From Anaerolineae bacterium (GTDB lineage: Bacteria > Chloroflexota > Anaerolineae > Aggregatilineales > J027), in the NCBI GenBank assembly GCA_019913005.1, contig JAIOHL010000207.1, forward strand, positions 1 through 64,000: a DNA stretch of 64,000 nucleotides, read 5' to 3'. The first letter of the stretch is position 1, and each line of letters opens with the position of its first letter. The notes under the pieces were generated by a model. It worked only from the letters and a program-made list of their open reading frames with translations, did not search any database and was not told where the DNA came from. Below are positions 1-8,927 of the stretch, in pieces. A program made the position numbers and the translations under genes.

Positions 1-2
1 CG

Positions 3-1217
3 ATTGAGGTGTTTGGATTTACCACCACCCCAGCCCTGCATCGCGCCAATCGTGCACAAATCACACTGTTTGTGAATGGGCGGGCCATCAATGACCAACG
101 GCTCACCTTTGCGGTGGTGCAGGCCTATCATACCCTGCTGCCTGCCAGCCGCTATCCGGTCAGTGTACTGTTGATTCAGGTGCCGACGGAAGATGTGGAT
201 GTCAATGTTCACCCCACCAAAGCCGAAGTCCGGTTTCGTCATCCCGAAGCAGTCTTTACCGCAGTCCAGCGGGGAGTACGGCGGGCCGTCATTTCACAGG
301 CGGGAACAGCGGCGATTTACTACTCAGACGATTACGAAGACAGCCCATCGTATTCGGCGGATGAGGATGTGCCGCAAAATCGAGCCGCCAGCTTGCCCCC
401 GCCACGCCAATATCCAGCTCAGATGGATTTTGATTTTGATACACCTGCGCCGGGTCGGTATAGCCACCAGCGGCCTGCGGATGAAGTTGAATCAGAGTAT
501 GGGCCGGATTCAGACAGCGATGCGGACGCTTTCTATCCGCATTATGAAACCCCGATGCCGCCGACCATGCACCCTACCGCCCAGCCGGATGACCCAACCG
601 CAATTCCTGAGGGTACAGGTCGCCCCAAAAAACCGCGCACGCTGCCGATTTTGCGAGTGGTTGGTCAAATCAGCGCCAGCTACATCATAGCAGAAGGGCC
701 AGTCGGGATGTATTTGATTGACCAGCACGCCGCCCATGAGCGCATATTATTCGAGCAGTTTTTAGAGCAATATCAGGCGCGTGAATTGACCGTGCAGCAG
801 GTATTGGATGGCGGAAGTGTCAGCTTAAATCCCACCGAGGCACAATTGCTCGAAGAAATTCGGCCCGTCCTTGCCGAGATGGGGTTTGAAATCGAGGCGT
901 TTGGTGTCAATACCTATCGGGTGCGAAGTGTTCCCGCGATTTTGGCTGACCAAGACCCCCATCAGGTGCTGCAAATGCTACTGCAAGATTCAGAAAGTGG
1001 CAAAATCCCCGGCGTGCAGACGATTGAGGATAAAATATTGCGGCGGGTGTGCAAAGCGGCGGCGGTTAAGGCAGGCCAGATTCTCAGCCACACTGAAATG
1101 CAGGGATTGATTCATCAGTTGGAGCGCTGCGAAAATCCACACACCTGTCCACATGGTCGCCCGATTATGATTCATTTAAGCAATAAGCAGTTGGAAAAAG
1201 AATTCGGACGCACCTAG
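3..1217 (+). CDS. mutL: DNA mismatch repair protein MutL, 3' part (5' end outside window)
   Basis: The reading frame is open from the first bases of the window, so this is the C-terminal ~405 residues of a longer protein. The start shows the end of the MutL transducer domain, with FVNGRAINDQ and the conserved VDVNVHPTKAEVRF segment that lines the ATP pocket. A low-complexity acidic and proline-rich linker follows (about residues 105-215). The C-terminal dimerisation domain carries DQHAAHERILFE, the DQHA-x2-E-x4-E metal-binding motif of endonuclease-type MutL, and ends with CPHGRP, the second part of that metal site. The protein should therefore nick DNA during mismatch repair, as MutL does in bacteria that lack MutH. 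mutS normally lies nearby and may be upstream of the window. Family assignment is very secure. Confidence 0.97.
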   Translation: MEVFGFTTTPALHRANRAQITLFVNGRAINDQRLTFAVVQAYHTLLPASRYPVSVLLIQVPTEDVDVNVHPTKAEVRFRHPEAVFTAVQRGVRRAVISQAGTAAIYYSDDYEDSPSYSADEDVPQNRAASLPPPRQYPAQMDFDFDTPAPGRYSHQRPADEVESEYGPDSDSDADAFYPHYETPMPPTMHPTAQPDDPTAIPEGTGRPKKPRTLPILRVVGQISASYIIAEGPVGMYLIDQHAAHERILFEQFLEQYQARELTVQQVLDGGSVSLNPTEAQLLEEIRPVLAEMGFEIEAFGVNTYRVRSVPAILADQDPHQVLQMLLQDSESGKIPGVQTIEDKILRRVCKAAAVKAGQILSHTEMQGLIHQLERCENPHTCPHGRPIMIHLSNKQLEKEFGRT

Positions 1218-1264
1218 ACTCATTATCACACAGGGCTAAAGCCGCCGTGCTGAATCTAGCTTGA

Positions 1265-1292
1265 AAGGTGTACTGAATTATCAGCACACCTT
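1265..1292. terminator. Hairpin between convergent mutL and lectin-like gene
   Basis: AAGGTGT and ACACCTT pair, and an inner CTGA/TCAG continues the stem after one mismatch, with a four-base ATTA loop. The element lies in the 94-base gap between two convergent genes, so it can serve as a terminator in both directions. There is no long T run on either side, which keeps confidence moderate. Confidence 0.5.
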
Positions 1293-1311
1293 CCTAAAGC
1301 ATTGCGAAATC

Positions 1312-2652
1312 CTATCTGGCCTCGGCGACACTTAAACTTACCGCGACAATATCCATTGCCTTAGCCGTTGCCGGGTCGGATTGAAGCAGCAGTCCCGCCT
1401 CGCCTTCGGTTAAGGTCGAATCGGAGAATGACCCCAAAACGGTATCGTCATAATAAAGCCATGCGGTATCGCCTTTGACGTAGACACCCAATGAATGAGC
1501 ACCCGTGTCGGGAACGGGGGGTTGGCTTACCTCACCACTCACAAATGGCTCGCTTGGGCCATCAGGGGTTTCTAGCCATGCCCGATAGCTGCCATCACAC
1601 TGCATTCCGAAAGCGTAATAGGAACCAAATTCGCCCGCCGCACGCCAAATCACCCCGATGAGGGAGGCATCATCACAAGCGCGAGTCCCAAAGACGATCT
1701 CGGCATAATAGTCGCTGGCTTGTACCCCTTCAAAGGGTAGAATCGCTGAACTCTCGCGGTTATACATGCCCACTTGTCCCCCGGCCAAGTACAATGCAGC
1801 GACGGGTTGGCTTAATCCACTGGAAATTGAACCGGGTTGGTTCAAATCGGGATTATAAATTAAGTCCCCTACCCCCAATTCGCTCAACGGGCCTTCCGAT
1901 GCACCACCGGTAGTTGTACCCGTGTCGGTGCCCGGTTCAATGGTACCAACGACTGTCGTCGAATCCAGACTCCACACCCGCCAAGAAGTGGCAACATAAC
2001 CTAAACCGCGCTGTGCCCCAATCGCCAAAACGCCATCCACACGTAGCGGGGAAAGGACATCATAGGTGGCGAGTTCTGTACCATCGAGATACCACGTCAC
2101 AGAGTTATTGACCATCAAAACCCCCAAGACGTGCTGCGACCCTTCATCCAATGCTGCCGGAGCGCGTCCCTGCACATCAATATCACCGGGGTTGCCTGCC
2201 GTGATGCTGCGGGAACGATAATCCCCGGAGCATTGCAGCACATAGGCGTAGGTATCCAACTGTGCGGCGGTTTGGGCATTCGGTGTCAGGCGCGTTAAAA
2301 AGAGGAAGGCGCTTTCGGGTATTTGGCAGCTTTCGATGGTGAAACTGACCTCACTGTAAAAGTTATCTATGGAAAGGGCAATCGGCGGAGCAAGGCCAAT
2401 CCCGGCGTCAGCATTGATACTGGTGATCTGATAGCCACCCTCGGCAGCAGCAAGTTCCATGCCCGTAATCGTGCCTTCGGGCCATTGGTCGCCATCGGTG
2501 AAATCGGCCTCATAGACGACCTCAACCAGCGGCAAATCTGTGCCATCGGGAGGGGCTGTTGGGCCATCACCCCCTTGGGCAAAAGTCGGGGTTAGCTGCA
2601 ATAATCCCAAAATTAAGCAGGTACTCCACAAAAAAACGCCTATTTTTCGCAT
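1312..2652 (-). CDS. Secreted protein with two lectin-like (LamG/ConA-type) repeats
   Basis: The protein is 446 residues from the ATG at 2652, which has GGAGG seven bases upstream; a longer frame exists but lacks this site. Residues 1-26 form a signal peptide (MRKIGVFLWSTCLILG..., cleavage near TFAQG). Two similar halves follow, about residues 40-215 and 255-440. Each starts with a strand of the type 'YEADFTDGDQWPEG' or 'IYNPDLNQPG' and contains a 'YAYVLQCSGDYRS' or 'YYAFGMQCDGSYRAW' segment with one conserved Cys. This fits a jelly-roll fold of the laminin-G/concanavalin type. No catalytic residues are recognisable, so the role is probably carbohydrate or surface binding. It lies 38 bases after purB and may be co-transcribed with it. 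The exact ligand is unknown. Confidence 0.75.
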   Translation of the reverse strand: MRKIGVFLWSTCLILGLLQLTPTFAQGGDGPTAPPDGTDLPLVEVVYEADFTDGDQWPEGTITGMELAAAEGGYQITSINADAGIGLAPPIALSIDNFYSEVSFTIESCQIPESAFLFLTRLTPNAQTAAQLDTYAYVLQCSGDYRSRSITAGNPGDIDVQGRAPAALDEGSQHVLGVLMVNNSVTWYLDGTELATYDVLSPLRVDGVLAIGAQRGLGYVATSWRVWSLDSTTVVGTIEPGTDTGTTTGGASEGPLSELGVGDLIYNPDLNQPGSISSGLSQPVAALYLAGGQVGMYNRESSAILPFEGVQASDYYAEIVFGTRACDDASLIGVIWRAAGEFGSYYAFGMQCDGSYRAWLETPDGPSEPFVSGEVSQPPVPDTGAHSLGVYVKGDTAWLYYDDTVLGSFSDSTLTEGEAGLLLQSDPATAKAMDIVAVSLSVAEAR

Positions 2653-2690
2653 TTGATTTCCTCCGTTGCAGTGAATCACCGACAATGGTT

Positions 2691-4097
2691 CTACTCGACA
2701 AGCGCGTCCAAAGTTTGTTTTGCCATCCGTTTAGCGCGGATCGGGGCATCCCCCACATAGGTACTATAATCCATCAACTGGCGGATGGTATCAGGGGGCA
2801 GGTATTGTAACAGACGCTCATCACTCGCCAATTGGTCAACTAACGGATTCGCCGCGCCCTGCGAAATCGCTGACCATGCCGCCAATGAATGTTCACGCAA
2901 AACCTCGTGCATCTCTTGGCGATTTGCCCCGACCTTGCCCAAAGCCATCAATACCCGCTCCACTGCGCTGAATCGCCCATAGACGCCTAAATTACGCGCA
3001 ATGGTGGTCTCATCTACCCGCAGATTTTTGATAATCCGGGTGGCGACGGCGATCATTTCATCCACCGCCAAAAAGGATTCTGGCAGCATAGTGCGACGAT
3101 TAGCGGAATCATCCAATGTGCGCTCCAATATTGAGTGAGAGGCGTTTTCCCAAGCGACCTGCACCTGTGACTCAACCAATCGCCCCAAGCTGCAAATCTT
3201 CTCGGCATTGATCGGGTTGCGCTTAAAAGGCATGGCGGATGAGCCGACTTGTTTTGCGCCAAACGGTTCGGCCATTTCGCCAAATGGTGGGGACTGCAAA
3301 ATCCGCAAATCAAGGGCGAATTTATAGAGGCTTGAGGCGACCCCGGCCAGCGCCGTCAGTACCCGCCAATCTTGTTTACGAGGATAGGTTTGGGTCGAGA
3401 CGGCAAAGGCTTCGATTCCGGCGGATTGCATGACCCCCTGTTGAAAATGGCTCAGAATCAGAGGCGTGCCCGCCATCAATTCCCGATAGGATGCCGATGT
3501 GCCCACTGCCCCGGTAAACCCCTTGCCTCGAATATCAGCCCGAACACGTTGCAATTCGCCAAAATCTACTAACAAATCTTGGGCATATTGGGACAGTCGA
3601 TAGCCCACAGTGGTGATTTCGGCAGGTTGGATGTGGGTGTAAGCCATGCAGGGCGTGTCGGCATATATTTCGACTTGTGCCGAAAGCGTTGCAAGCAGTT
3701 TTCGCATCGCCTCGATTATCAAAGCCAGACTTTCCCGCAGGCGAAGAGCATCCGCATTGTCCTCAATATCCATGCTGGTCGCGCCAAGATGGATAATGCC
3801 ACCAGCGGTTGGACATTGGCTGGCAAATACCCGCACTTCCGCCATCAGGTCATGATGAATTTCGGCTTCAATGGCGTGCGCTTGGGTCATATCCACGTCG
3901 TCCACATGCGCTCGAAGTTCGGCGACTTGGGCCGGGGTCACAAAACCTGCCGGAATTTGTGCCTCGGCTAGGGCGACCCACAGCCGCCGCCAAAGCTGAC
4001 GTTTATACACCTCGCTCCAAATACGGCGCATTTCAGCCGAGCCATAGCGCCAACTAAACGGGGATTGGAATTGTTCAAAGGAGTCGTTCAAGAGCAT
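2691..4097 (-). CDS. purB: Adenylosuccinate lyase
   Basis: PurB catalyses two fumarate-releasing steps of purine synthesis: SAICAR to AICAR, and adenylosuccinate to AMP. The 468-residue protein has the fumarase/aspartase superfamily signature GSSAMPFKRNPINAEK around residues 286-301, whose flexible loop carries the catalytic Ser. TAGGIIHLGATSMD, holding the conserved T and S of the substrate site, is near residue 97, and the histidine-bearing TPCMAYTHIQPAEITT is near residue 155. Length is close to the usual 430-475. The ATG shares its A with the TAA stop of the upstream gene (TAATG), which indicates translational coupling. Its place in an operon with a glycosidase-like protein and an unknown 794-aa protein is unusual for purB. 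Confidence 0.95.
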   Translation of the reverse strand: MLLNDSFEQFQSPFSWRYGSAEMRRIWSEVYKRQLWRRLWVALAEAQIPAGFVTPAQVAELRAHVDDVDMTQAHAIEAEIHHDLMAEVRVFASQCPTAGGIIHLGATSMDIEDNADALRLRESLALIIEAMRKLLATLSAQVEIYADTPCMAYTHIQPAEITTVGYRLSQYAQDLLVDFGELQRVRADIRGKGFTGAVGTSASYRELMAGTPLILSHFQQGVMQSAGIEAFAVSTQTYPRKQDWRVLTALAGVASSLYKFALDLRILQSPPFGEMAEPFGAKQVGSSAMPFKRNPINAEKICSLGRLVESQVQVAWENASHSILERTLDDSANRRTMLPESFLAVDEMIAVATRIIKNLRVDETTIARNLGVYGRFSAVERVLMALGKVGANRQEMHEVLREHSLAAWSAISQGAANPLVDQLASDERLLQYLPPDTIRQLMDYSTYVGDAPIRAKRMAKQTLDALVE

Positions 4098-6481
4098 TAC
4101 CTTCTGACGCGGACGATTTCGATCAGTTCAAAAATATAGCGGCGCAGCCCATCGGCATAGCCATTTAGAAAATCTTGGGTAACAAGGCGGGCCACATCCC
4201 CTGCCCCGGCACGATGCAGCGCTTCGACTTGGGGACGGAAATCACGCAGGGAGATGACCATCATGCCGTCAGCGCGGGTCATGATCCCCCAACACAGCAC
4301 TTTCTTCTCGTTATCATCTTTAGCGGTCATAAAACGAGTCAAAGAGGAAGTTGAGGAGACCTGCCCTACGTTGCTAAACACCTCTGTCCCCTTCAGCATA
4401 TCGTTCAAAATATCAATGCGATCTGGGATGCTGCGGAGCATTGGCTGTAATTTCTTGGGGACACTTGCCAGAATTTTGAGCGTGACGGTGCTAAAGCTCT
4501 CCCCCATCAAAGCCACCTCTTTGTAGCGAGCTATCAGCGCCGAAAACATTTTGAGCATTTCAAGGTAATAGGTGCGTGCCTCGTTAAACTCTTTGGCAGC
4601 CCCCTTCTTGTTGCCATTATTGGGATCGTTGACCTGCAACATCCACGCATAGGTTTTTTCGTGCTGGGGGCCAATGTCTGTCCAAGGGGGCAAGGGGCGG
4701 AATGTGACCGGAAAAATGCGATCTTGGGGATTATGCACGCTGGCGTCAATTGGAATCAGAAAGGCCGGGACATCCAAATTAAGCTCACGTAGGGCATCCC
4801 GCATCCCCCCGACGGCCTTACGCTGATTGGTGCTGCCCAATTCCAAAGTCTCAAGGGCCTGCCGCAGATTTTGACTCGGCTCGTAATATTGGTTGTAGAG
4901 TGCTCGATAGAGTATTAGGAAATCGTTGACGGTCAGCTTAAGTTCTTGATTGCGCTTGAGCAGCAGACGGCGTAGTTCATTGATGTCGCGTACCAGCGGT
5001 AGGGTGACTTCCGCGTTCATCTCAAACGGCTCAACAGCCTCTTTGCGGAGCGGAGCCATAATCGCAGAAGGAGCAACCATTTCGACTTGCGCTGGACGCA
5101 AACTCGGCTTTTCAATCGCTGGTAAATGGTTCATCTTGCGGCGCGTGGTAACAGCCTGATTGGTCAAAATTTCCGCTACCGCCATGCCCCAGATAGCATC
5201 AAAAAATATGTGAGATTGGTCAAAGACCATGCTCTTGTTGGTGCGGAAAATGGTTAGCGCATGGTCGCCAATACCGCGCCGCCCTCGTCGAATTTCAGAG
5301 AGGGCTTGGGTAGAATCGGCTTCATCCCAATTAATCAGAATAGGGGCAAACCGCAGATGTTCTAATTGATCGGCAATGTCACGGGGCAGACGATTACGTA
5401 CCCCGCGCTGATGCTGACGGGGAATGACCACAAGGTATTGGTCAAGTGTGGCTTTGTCACGGCCTGTTTTGGCATTGAGGATAGATTGGGCAATGGCGCG
5501 AATGGTCTCCGTATCGAGGCGGTGTCCACGATGCTGTACAGGAATCAGGTAATAATCGCCGTGATACTGCACCGCGACTTGGGCCGATTCGAGGGAAATG
5601 GGGGTACGGGTGTCATTGAATTCACCGGGATCGAGCATCGCCAAAAGCGACATTTGCTCTTGATAGGCTCTGCGTCGTCCAACTTGCATGGTTTCGTCTT
5701 TTTCCCATGCCTGAATAATTTTGTCAATCTGCCCGCCCTTGAGTTTGCGCTCCAAGGATTCCTGTACAAAGATGCGAAATTGGGCTTGGCGATAGGTCAC
5801 ATAATCCTGCGATAAGGGTGCAGGAACACCATAGGGACGGCGCTTGACCCATTCAGAAATGAGGTTACTGCCCGCACCAATTTTTTCATCGAGCCGATGC
5901 AAATGGTTACGTTCATGCCATTCCTGCAACAGGAGGTCGTCATATAAAAGCATTAAATCAGACGCTGCAAGAATCCACGCGGCTAAATCGTCGGCCTCGT
6001 TGGGAGAAAACTGCTCTTGACGCGCCGCCTGCTGAAAGCCAATCGTTTCACAGGCATGACGGCCCGTATCTTCGCGCAGGCCAAATTCCAAATAAAACTG
6101 CCATGTGCCATTCGGGAAGGCTTCGCTAGGGTCACGACCTACGGCTTGGAGCATTTTGGAGTAGCCGCTGATTAAAATCGCAGGGGTGGTGTAAAACGTC
6201 AAATAGGCGGCACGATCCAAAAATGTCGCCATGCCTTGATTGAGCAGAGCCAGCATTTTGCGCGTCTCGTTTTCATTAACACGGCGGCCCTTGATATTGG
6301 CAAGTTGTGACCAGACCATTGTCACCACATTACCGGCTGGCAAAATACGCGAGACTTCCTCCGCCAGTTCGGTGACATCACGTAGATTGAGATGGGTAAA
6401 TTCCTCCGTCGTGTTGAGCACGCTCATGAGTTTACGCATCGTCAAGCGCTGGGCATTTTCTAGATCAGTTCCTGAATCCAC
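4097..6481 (-). CDS. Large conserved protein, possible divergent CoA-dependent acyltransferase
   Basis: This is a 794-residue protein with a GTG start at 6481, preceded by TAGGA at seven bases. I do not recognise a named family. It appears to have two parts. The N-terminal ~290 residues are helical and contain YLEFGLREDTGRHACETIGF near 130-149. The rest has features of the CoA-dependent acyltransferase/condensation superfamily: an H-x3-D motif at H424-D428 (SHIFFDAIWG), TVNDFLI near 517 (compare the 'TVND' of wax-ester synthases), and SNVGQVSSTSS near 703-713, which resembles the SNV or STS segment near the C terminus of that superfamily. No signal peptide or membrane segment is seen. It is coupled to purB by TAATG. 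The acyltransferase idea is an inference from short motifs; the protein being real is near certain. Confidence 0.6.
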   Translation of the reverse strand: MDSGTDLENAQRLTMRKLMSVLNTTEEFTHLNLRDVTELAEEVSRILPAGNVVTMVWSQLANIKGRRVNENETRKMLALLNQGMATFLDRAAYLTFYTTPAILISGYSKMLQAVGRDPSEAFPNGTWQFYLEFGLREDTGRHACETIGFQQAARQEQFSPNEADDLAAWILAASDLMLLYDDLLLQEWHERNHLHRLDEKIGAGSNLISEWVKRRPYGVPAPLSQDYVTYRQAQFRIFVQESLERKLKGGQIDKIIQAWEKDETMQVGRRRAYQEQMSLLAMLDPGEFNDTRTPISLESAQVAVQYHGDYYLIPVQHRGHRLDTETIRAIAQSILNAKTGRDKATLDQYLVVIPRQHQRGVRNRLPRDIADQLEHLRFAPILINWDEADSTQALSEIRRGRRGIGDHALTIFRTNKSMVFDQSHIFFDAIWGMAVAEILTNQAVTTRRKMNHLPAIEKPSLRPAQVEMVAPSAIMAPLRKEAVEPFEMNAEVTLPLVRDINELRRLLLKRNQELKLTVNDFLILYRALYNQYYEPSQNLRQALETLELGSTNQRKAVGGMRDALRELNLDVPAFLIPIDASVHNPQDRIFPVTFRPLPPWTDIGPQHEKTYAWMLQVNDPNNGNKKGAAKEFNEARTYYLEMLKMFSALIARYKEVALMGESFSTVTLKILASVPKKLQPMLRSIPDRIDILNDMLKGTEVFSNVGQVSSTSSLTRFMTAKDDNEKKVLCWGIMTRADGMMVISLRDFRPQVEALHRAGAGDVARLVTQDFLNGYADGLRRYIFELIEIVRVRR

Positions 6482-6493
6482 AAATTATTCCTA

Positions 6494-8428
6494 CTATTGT
6501 TCGATTTCTTCATGAGGCGAACGGAGCACCTTCGCAACATCCACCCCCAACATGATAGATGAGCCGACGACCTTGTTGGGAGGTTCACTGACGCCGGGGG
6601 TATAGACCCACGTTCCAGTTAATTCGTCTAGGTGAATCGTGACCCGCTGTGGCGTATCCTGATAATTCACCAAATGTAACTGGTGCGTCCCGTCTTTTTC
6701 TTCCCATAGGGTCAGCAAGATGGGGCCATCGCTTTCCACACGGGGATAGAAATCCCGCCCAATCGCATCCAATATAGCCGATTGCAGGGCTGGCGGTGGC
6801 AGGATATATAAAGGCGAATGATTCATCGCCTCCTGTAATTTTAGTCGGACTGCCAACCAGCGCGAAAGCCGATGTCGATGATAAGCCCGCCAACAGATCA
6901 TCGCGCCCTGATTGACCCGAATTCGTAATTGGCGGATGTGTGGAATGCGATGACGCAGGGGTCGCCAACCTTCCCAAATTGTTTTAGTGGCGGCTGGACG
7001 GGATTGACCCAACGCAATCACCCGCCCACCCTGTTCAACAAATTGGGCTAGATGCTGGTCGAGGCCATCTATCTGACCGGGGGGAACAATCAAAATCTTG
7101 ACACCTGACCAGTCATCATCGTCACTGACGATACGCAGGGGATAACCATTTTGAATAAGTGCCTCGCACGCGGCAAAAAAGATAGGCGCGATTCTTATCC
7201 AATCCCAACGCACCGCCTCATAGGGATGATAGATGGCAAGTGGGCTAATCGGCACACGCTCACTTAACCACACATGATGTTCTGTGAGCCAATGGTTCAT
7301 CGCGCCAATCACACGGCGCTGGGGTTCATAGCGGCTGTGCAGGAGCGAGGTGAATTCATTGCGATGCAGATAACCCGTGCCGTTGACCACCATTGGTGCA
7401 TTGAGGGCGGCAGATTCAGCCATTGCGCGGCTTAACTGCTTGGCGGTTGCCATGCGCTCAACTCCCACTCCATCACGTTGTGGCAGGGTGGCAACGGGTT
7501 TGTTACCCACACGCGACTGCACCGCACCAATCGTAATGGCGTTTGCCACTACTGAATTATCTTCTTGGAGGCGCGGCAGGGCAAAACTCGGCACGATCAT
7601 GACATCCTGCACGGAGGCCATGTTTTCAATATCCACACCCATCGCCACATAGCTGTTGCTGGCAATCACATCATAGTTGTTGGCAGTGATAACGACGGAA
7701 GGGTTGAGATCACGGGCAGTTTGCGACCAATCGCGGACAGCGGCCGCCGCAATATCGGCACGCCAGCGCAAATATTGGCGGGTAGCCGCATCGCGGGTAT
7801 CCAAGACCAATGGAATTTCCGCACCGTTAAACGCATTGGAATAGGCACGACGGCTGTGTTCGTCATACGCCCCAATCGGGCCAAGCGGCATTTCGGCAAC
7901 ATCTATACCCGTGCCGCCAACCCATGCGTTATCAAAAAAGATGCCGTCTACTCCCGCTTCGATAATTTTCCGTACCCGCTCACGCACTTCGGCTAACCAA
8001 GTGGCATTGGAGAGAGAGGTATAGTAACGGCCACGAAAATAGGGAATTTTGCGCCCATAAGGATCAAGCGCATACCAATCTTTTTCTATATAACTGCCTT
8101 GATAAACACAATTGGACGATTGGACATAACCAAAGATTTTCACCCCGGCTTTGTGATAATGGATCACAGCCGAGCGAAACGATTCCCAGTCTTGTTCTTC
8201 AATCTCTGGCGGAAAGCCCCAATTGAAGGCAAGAAAAGCCCAATTGAACCCCATTTGCGCGACCATCTCGGCCCCCTCAATCGAGTGAGCGAGATCGTAG
8301 ATTTTGTCGTCTACAGGTGCGTTCATAAATTTGATACGCAACATGCGCCGCGTACCCGGCCCGCCCCACAAATAAATGGGCCTAAATTGACCTAGATTGA
8401 GTGAGTCCATCCCAGAACGTTTTGGCAT
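6494..8428 (-). CDS. Glycosidase-like TIM-barrel protein with amidotransferase-like C domain
   Basis: The protein is 644 residues and has no signal peptide. Residues ~20-380 look like a (beta/alpha)8 barrel of the glycoside hydrolase type: FNWAFLAFNWGFPPE, KIFGYVQSSNCVYQ, a strand ending GVDGIFFDNAW with acidic residues, and VVITANNYDV. After residue ~430 there is a Rossmann-like segment, VKILIVPPGQ...FVEQGGRVIALG. This is the arrangement of a GH42-type trimerisation (glutamine amidotransferase-like) domain. A beta-rich tail follows. The likely role is glycoside hydrolysis inside the cell, but I cannot name the family or substrate. A second ATG six codons downstream is an alternative start; neither has a strong ribosome binding site. 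It is first in a minus-strand operon with the 794-aa protein (12-base gap) and purB. Confidence 0.65.
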   Translation of the reverse strand: MPKRSGMDSLNLGQFRPIYLWGGPGTRRMLRIKFMNAPVDDKIYDLAHSIEGAEMVAQMGFNWAFLAFNWGFPPEIEEQDWESFRSAVIHYHKAGVKIFGYVQSSNCVYQGSYIEKDWYALDPYGRKIPYFRGRYYTSLSNATWLAEVRERVRKIIEAGVDGIFFDNAWVGGTGIDVAEMPLGPIGAYDEHSRRAYSNAFNGAEIPLVLDTRDAATRQYLRWRADIAAAAVRDWSQTARDLNPSVVITANNYDVIASNSYVAMGVDIENMASVQDVMIVPSFALPRLQEDNSVVANAITIGAVQSRVGNKPVATLPQRDGVGVERMATAKQLSRAMAESAALNAPMVVNGTGYLHRNEFTSLLHSRYEPQRRVIGAMNHWLTEHHVWLSERVPISPLAIYHPYEAVRWDWIRIAPIFFAACEALIQNGYPLRIVSDDDDWSGVKILIVPPGQIDGLDQHLAQFVEQGGRVIALGQSRPAATKTIWEGWRPLRHRIPHIRQLRIRVNQGAMICWRAYHRHRLSRWLAVRLKLQEAMNHSPLYILPPPALQSAILDAIGRDFYPRVESDGPILLTLWEEKDGTHQLHLVNYQDTPQRVTIHLDELTGTWVYTPGVSEPPNKVVGSSIMLGVDVAKVLRSPHEEIEQ

Positions 8429-8461
8429 ATGATTGGCAAATCTCGCTAAAAGGCAAAATTT

Positions 8462-8494
8462 GCAGTTTGCTAACTGCGTCTCACCGATTACAAT
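8462..8494 (+). promoter_or_regulatory. Candidate promoter with inverted repeat over the -35 box
   Basis: TTTGCT (8466-8471) and TACAAT (8489-8494) are separated by 17 bases, giving a good -10 and a weak -35. GCAGTT-TGCT-AACTGC (8462-8477) forms a perfect 6-bp inverted repeat over the -35 region, which could be a regulator site. The next gene on this strand starts at 8587. Prediction by eye only. Confidence 0.3.
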
Positions 8495-8586
8495 ATTTTA
8501 TTGAGTCTAAAAGTGATTGCGTTTTTTCACAAGGAACTGCGAATTTTTGACGAAATTGCATCCAGCAAATTCGGGGATATAAAACT

Positions 8587-8919
8587 ATGGCAAAAGAGTC
8601 CACGATAGACAAACAGCGTATTAAAGCAATGAAAGAGGGCCGCGACAAAAAGTCACATGAGCATTTTGTGCAGTATGCCCCGGTTTGGTTGGTGACAGAA
8701 GAACCTGCGTTGAATATTGACACCCTCTATTTCAACATCGTATTCCAGCACCCGCAGTATGGCTGGGTCAACCGCCGTTATGCGTATGACGTGGTGACGG
8801 ATGTGCTGTATCACAAGGGTCAGCAACTAATAGACGAAGAAAAGGCACTTGAGATTCAAACTAAAGAGCCGTATATCAAGGCGTCAAGCATCAACTCGGT
8901 GCAAGCCTACGGTGGATAG
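8587..8919 (+). CDS. Small conserved protein of unknown function (110 aa)
   Basis: The protein starts with a lysine-rich stretch (MAKESTIDKQRIKAMKEGRDKK). A compact domain rich in aromatic residues follows: HFVQYAPVWLVTEEPALN, then FQHPQYGWVNRRYAYDVVTDVLYHKGQ. There is no signal peptide, membrane segment or recognised catalytic motif. GGGG lies ten bases before the ATG. It is transcribed away from the glycosidase-like operon and runs convergently into the glycosyltransferase gene, only eight bases away. The regular amino-acid composition and clear ribosome binding site support a real gene. The function cannot be told from sequence. Confidence 0.75.
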   Translation: MAKESTIDKQRIKAMKEGRDKKSHEHFVQYAPVWLVTEEPALNIDTLYFNIVFQHPQYGWVNRRYAYDVVTDVLYHKGQQLIDEEKALEIQTKEPYIKASSINSVQAYGG

Positions 8920-8927
8920 TAAAGGGC

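Noticed and set aside
5366-5815. Plus-strand open frame of 149 codons
   Set aside because: It is antisense to the 794-aa gene and has no start site or recognisable sequence.
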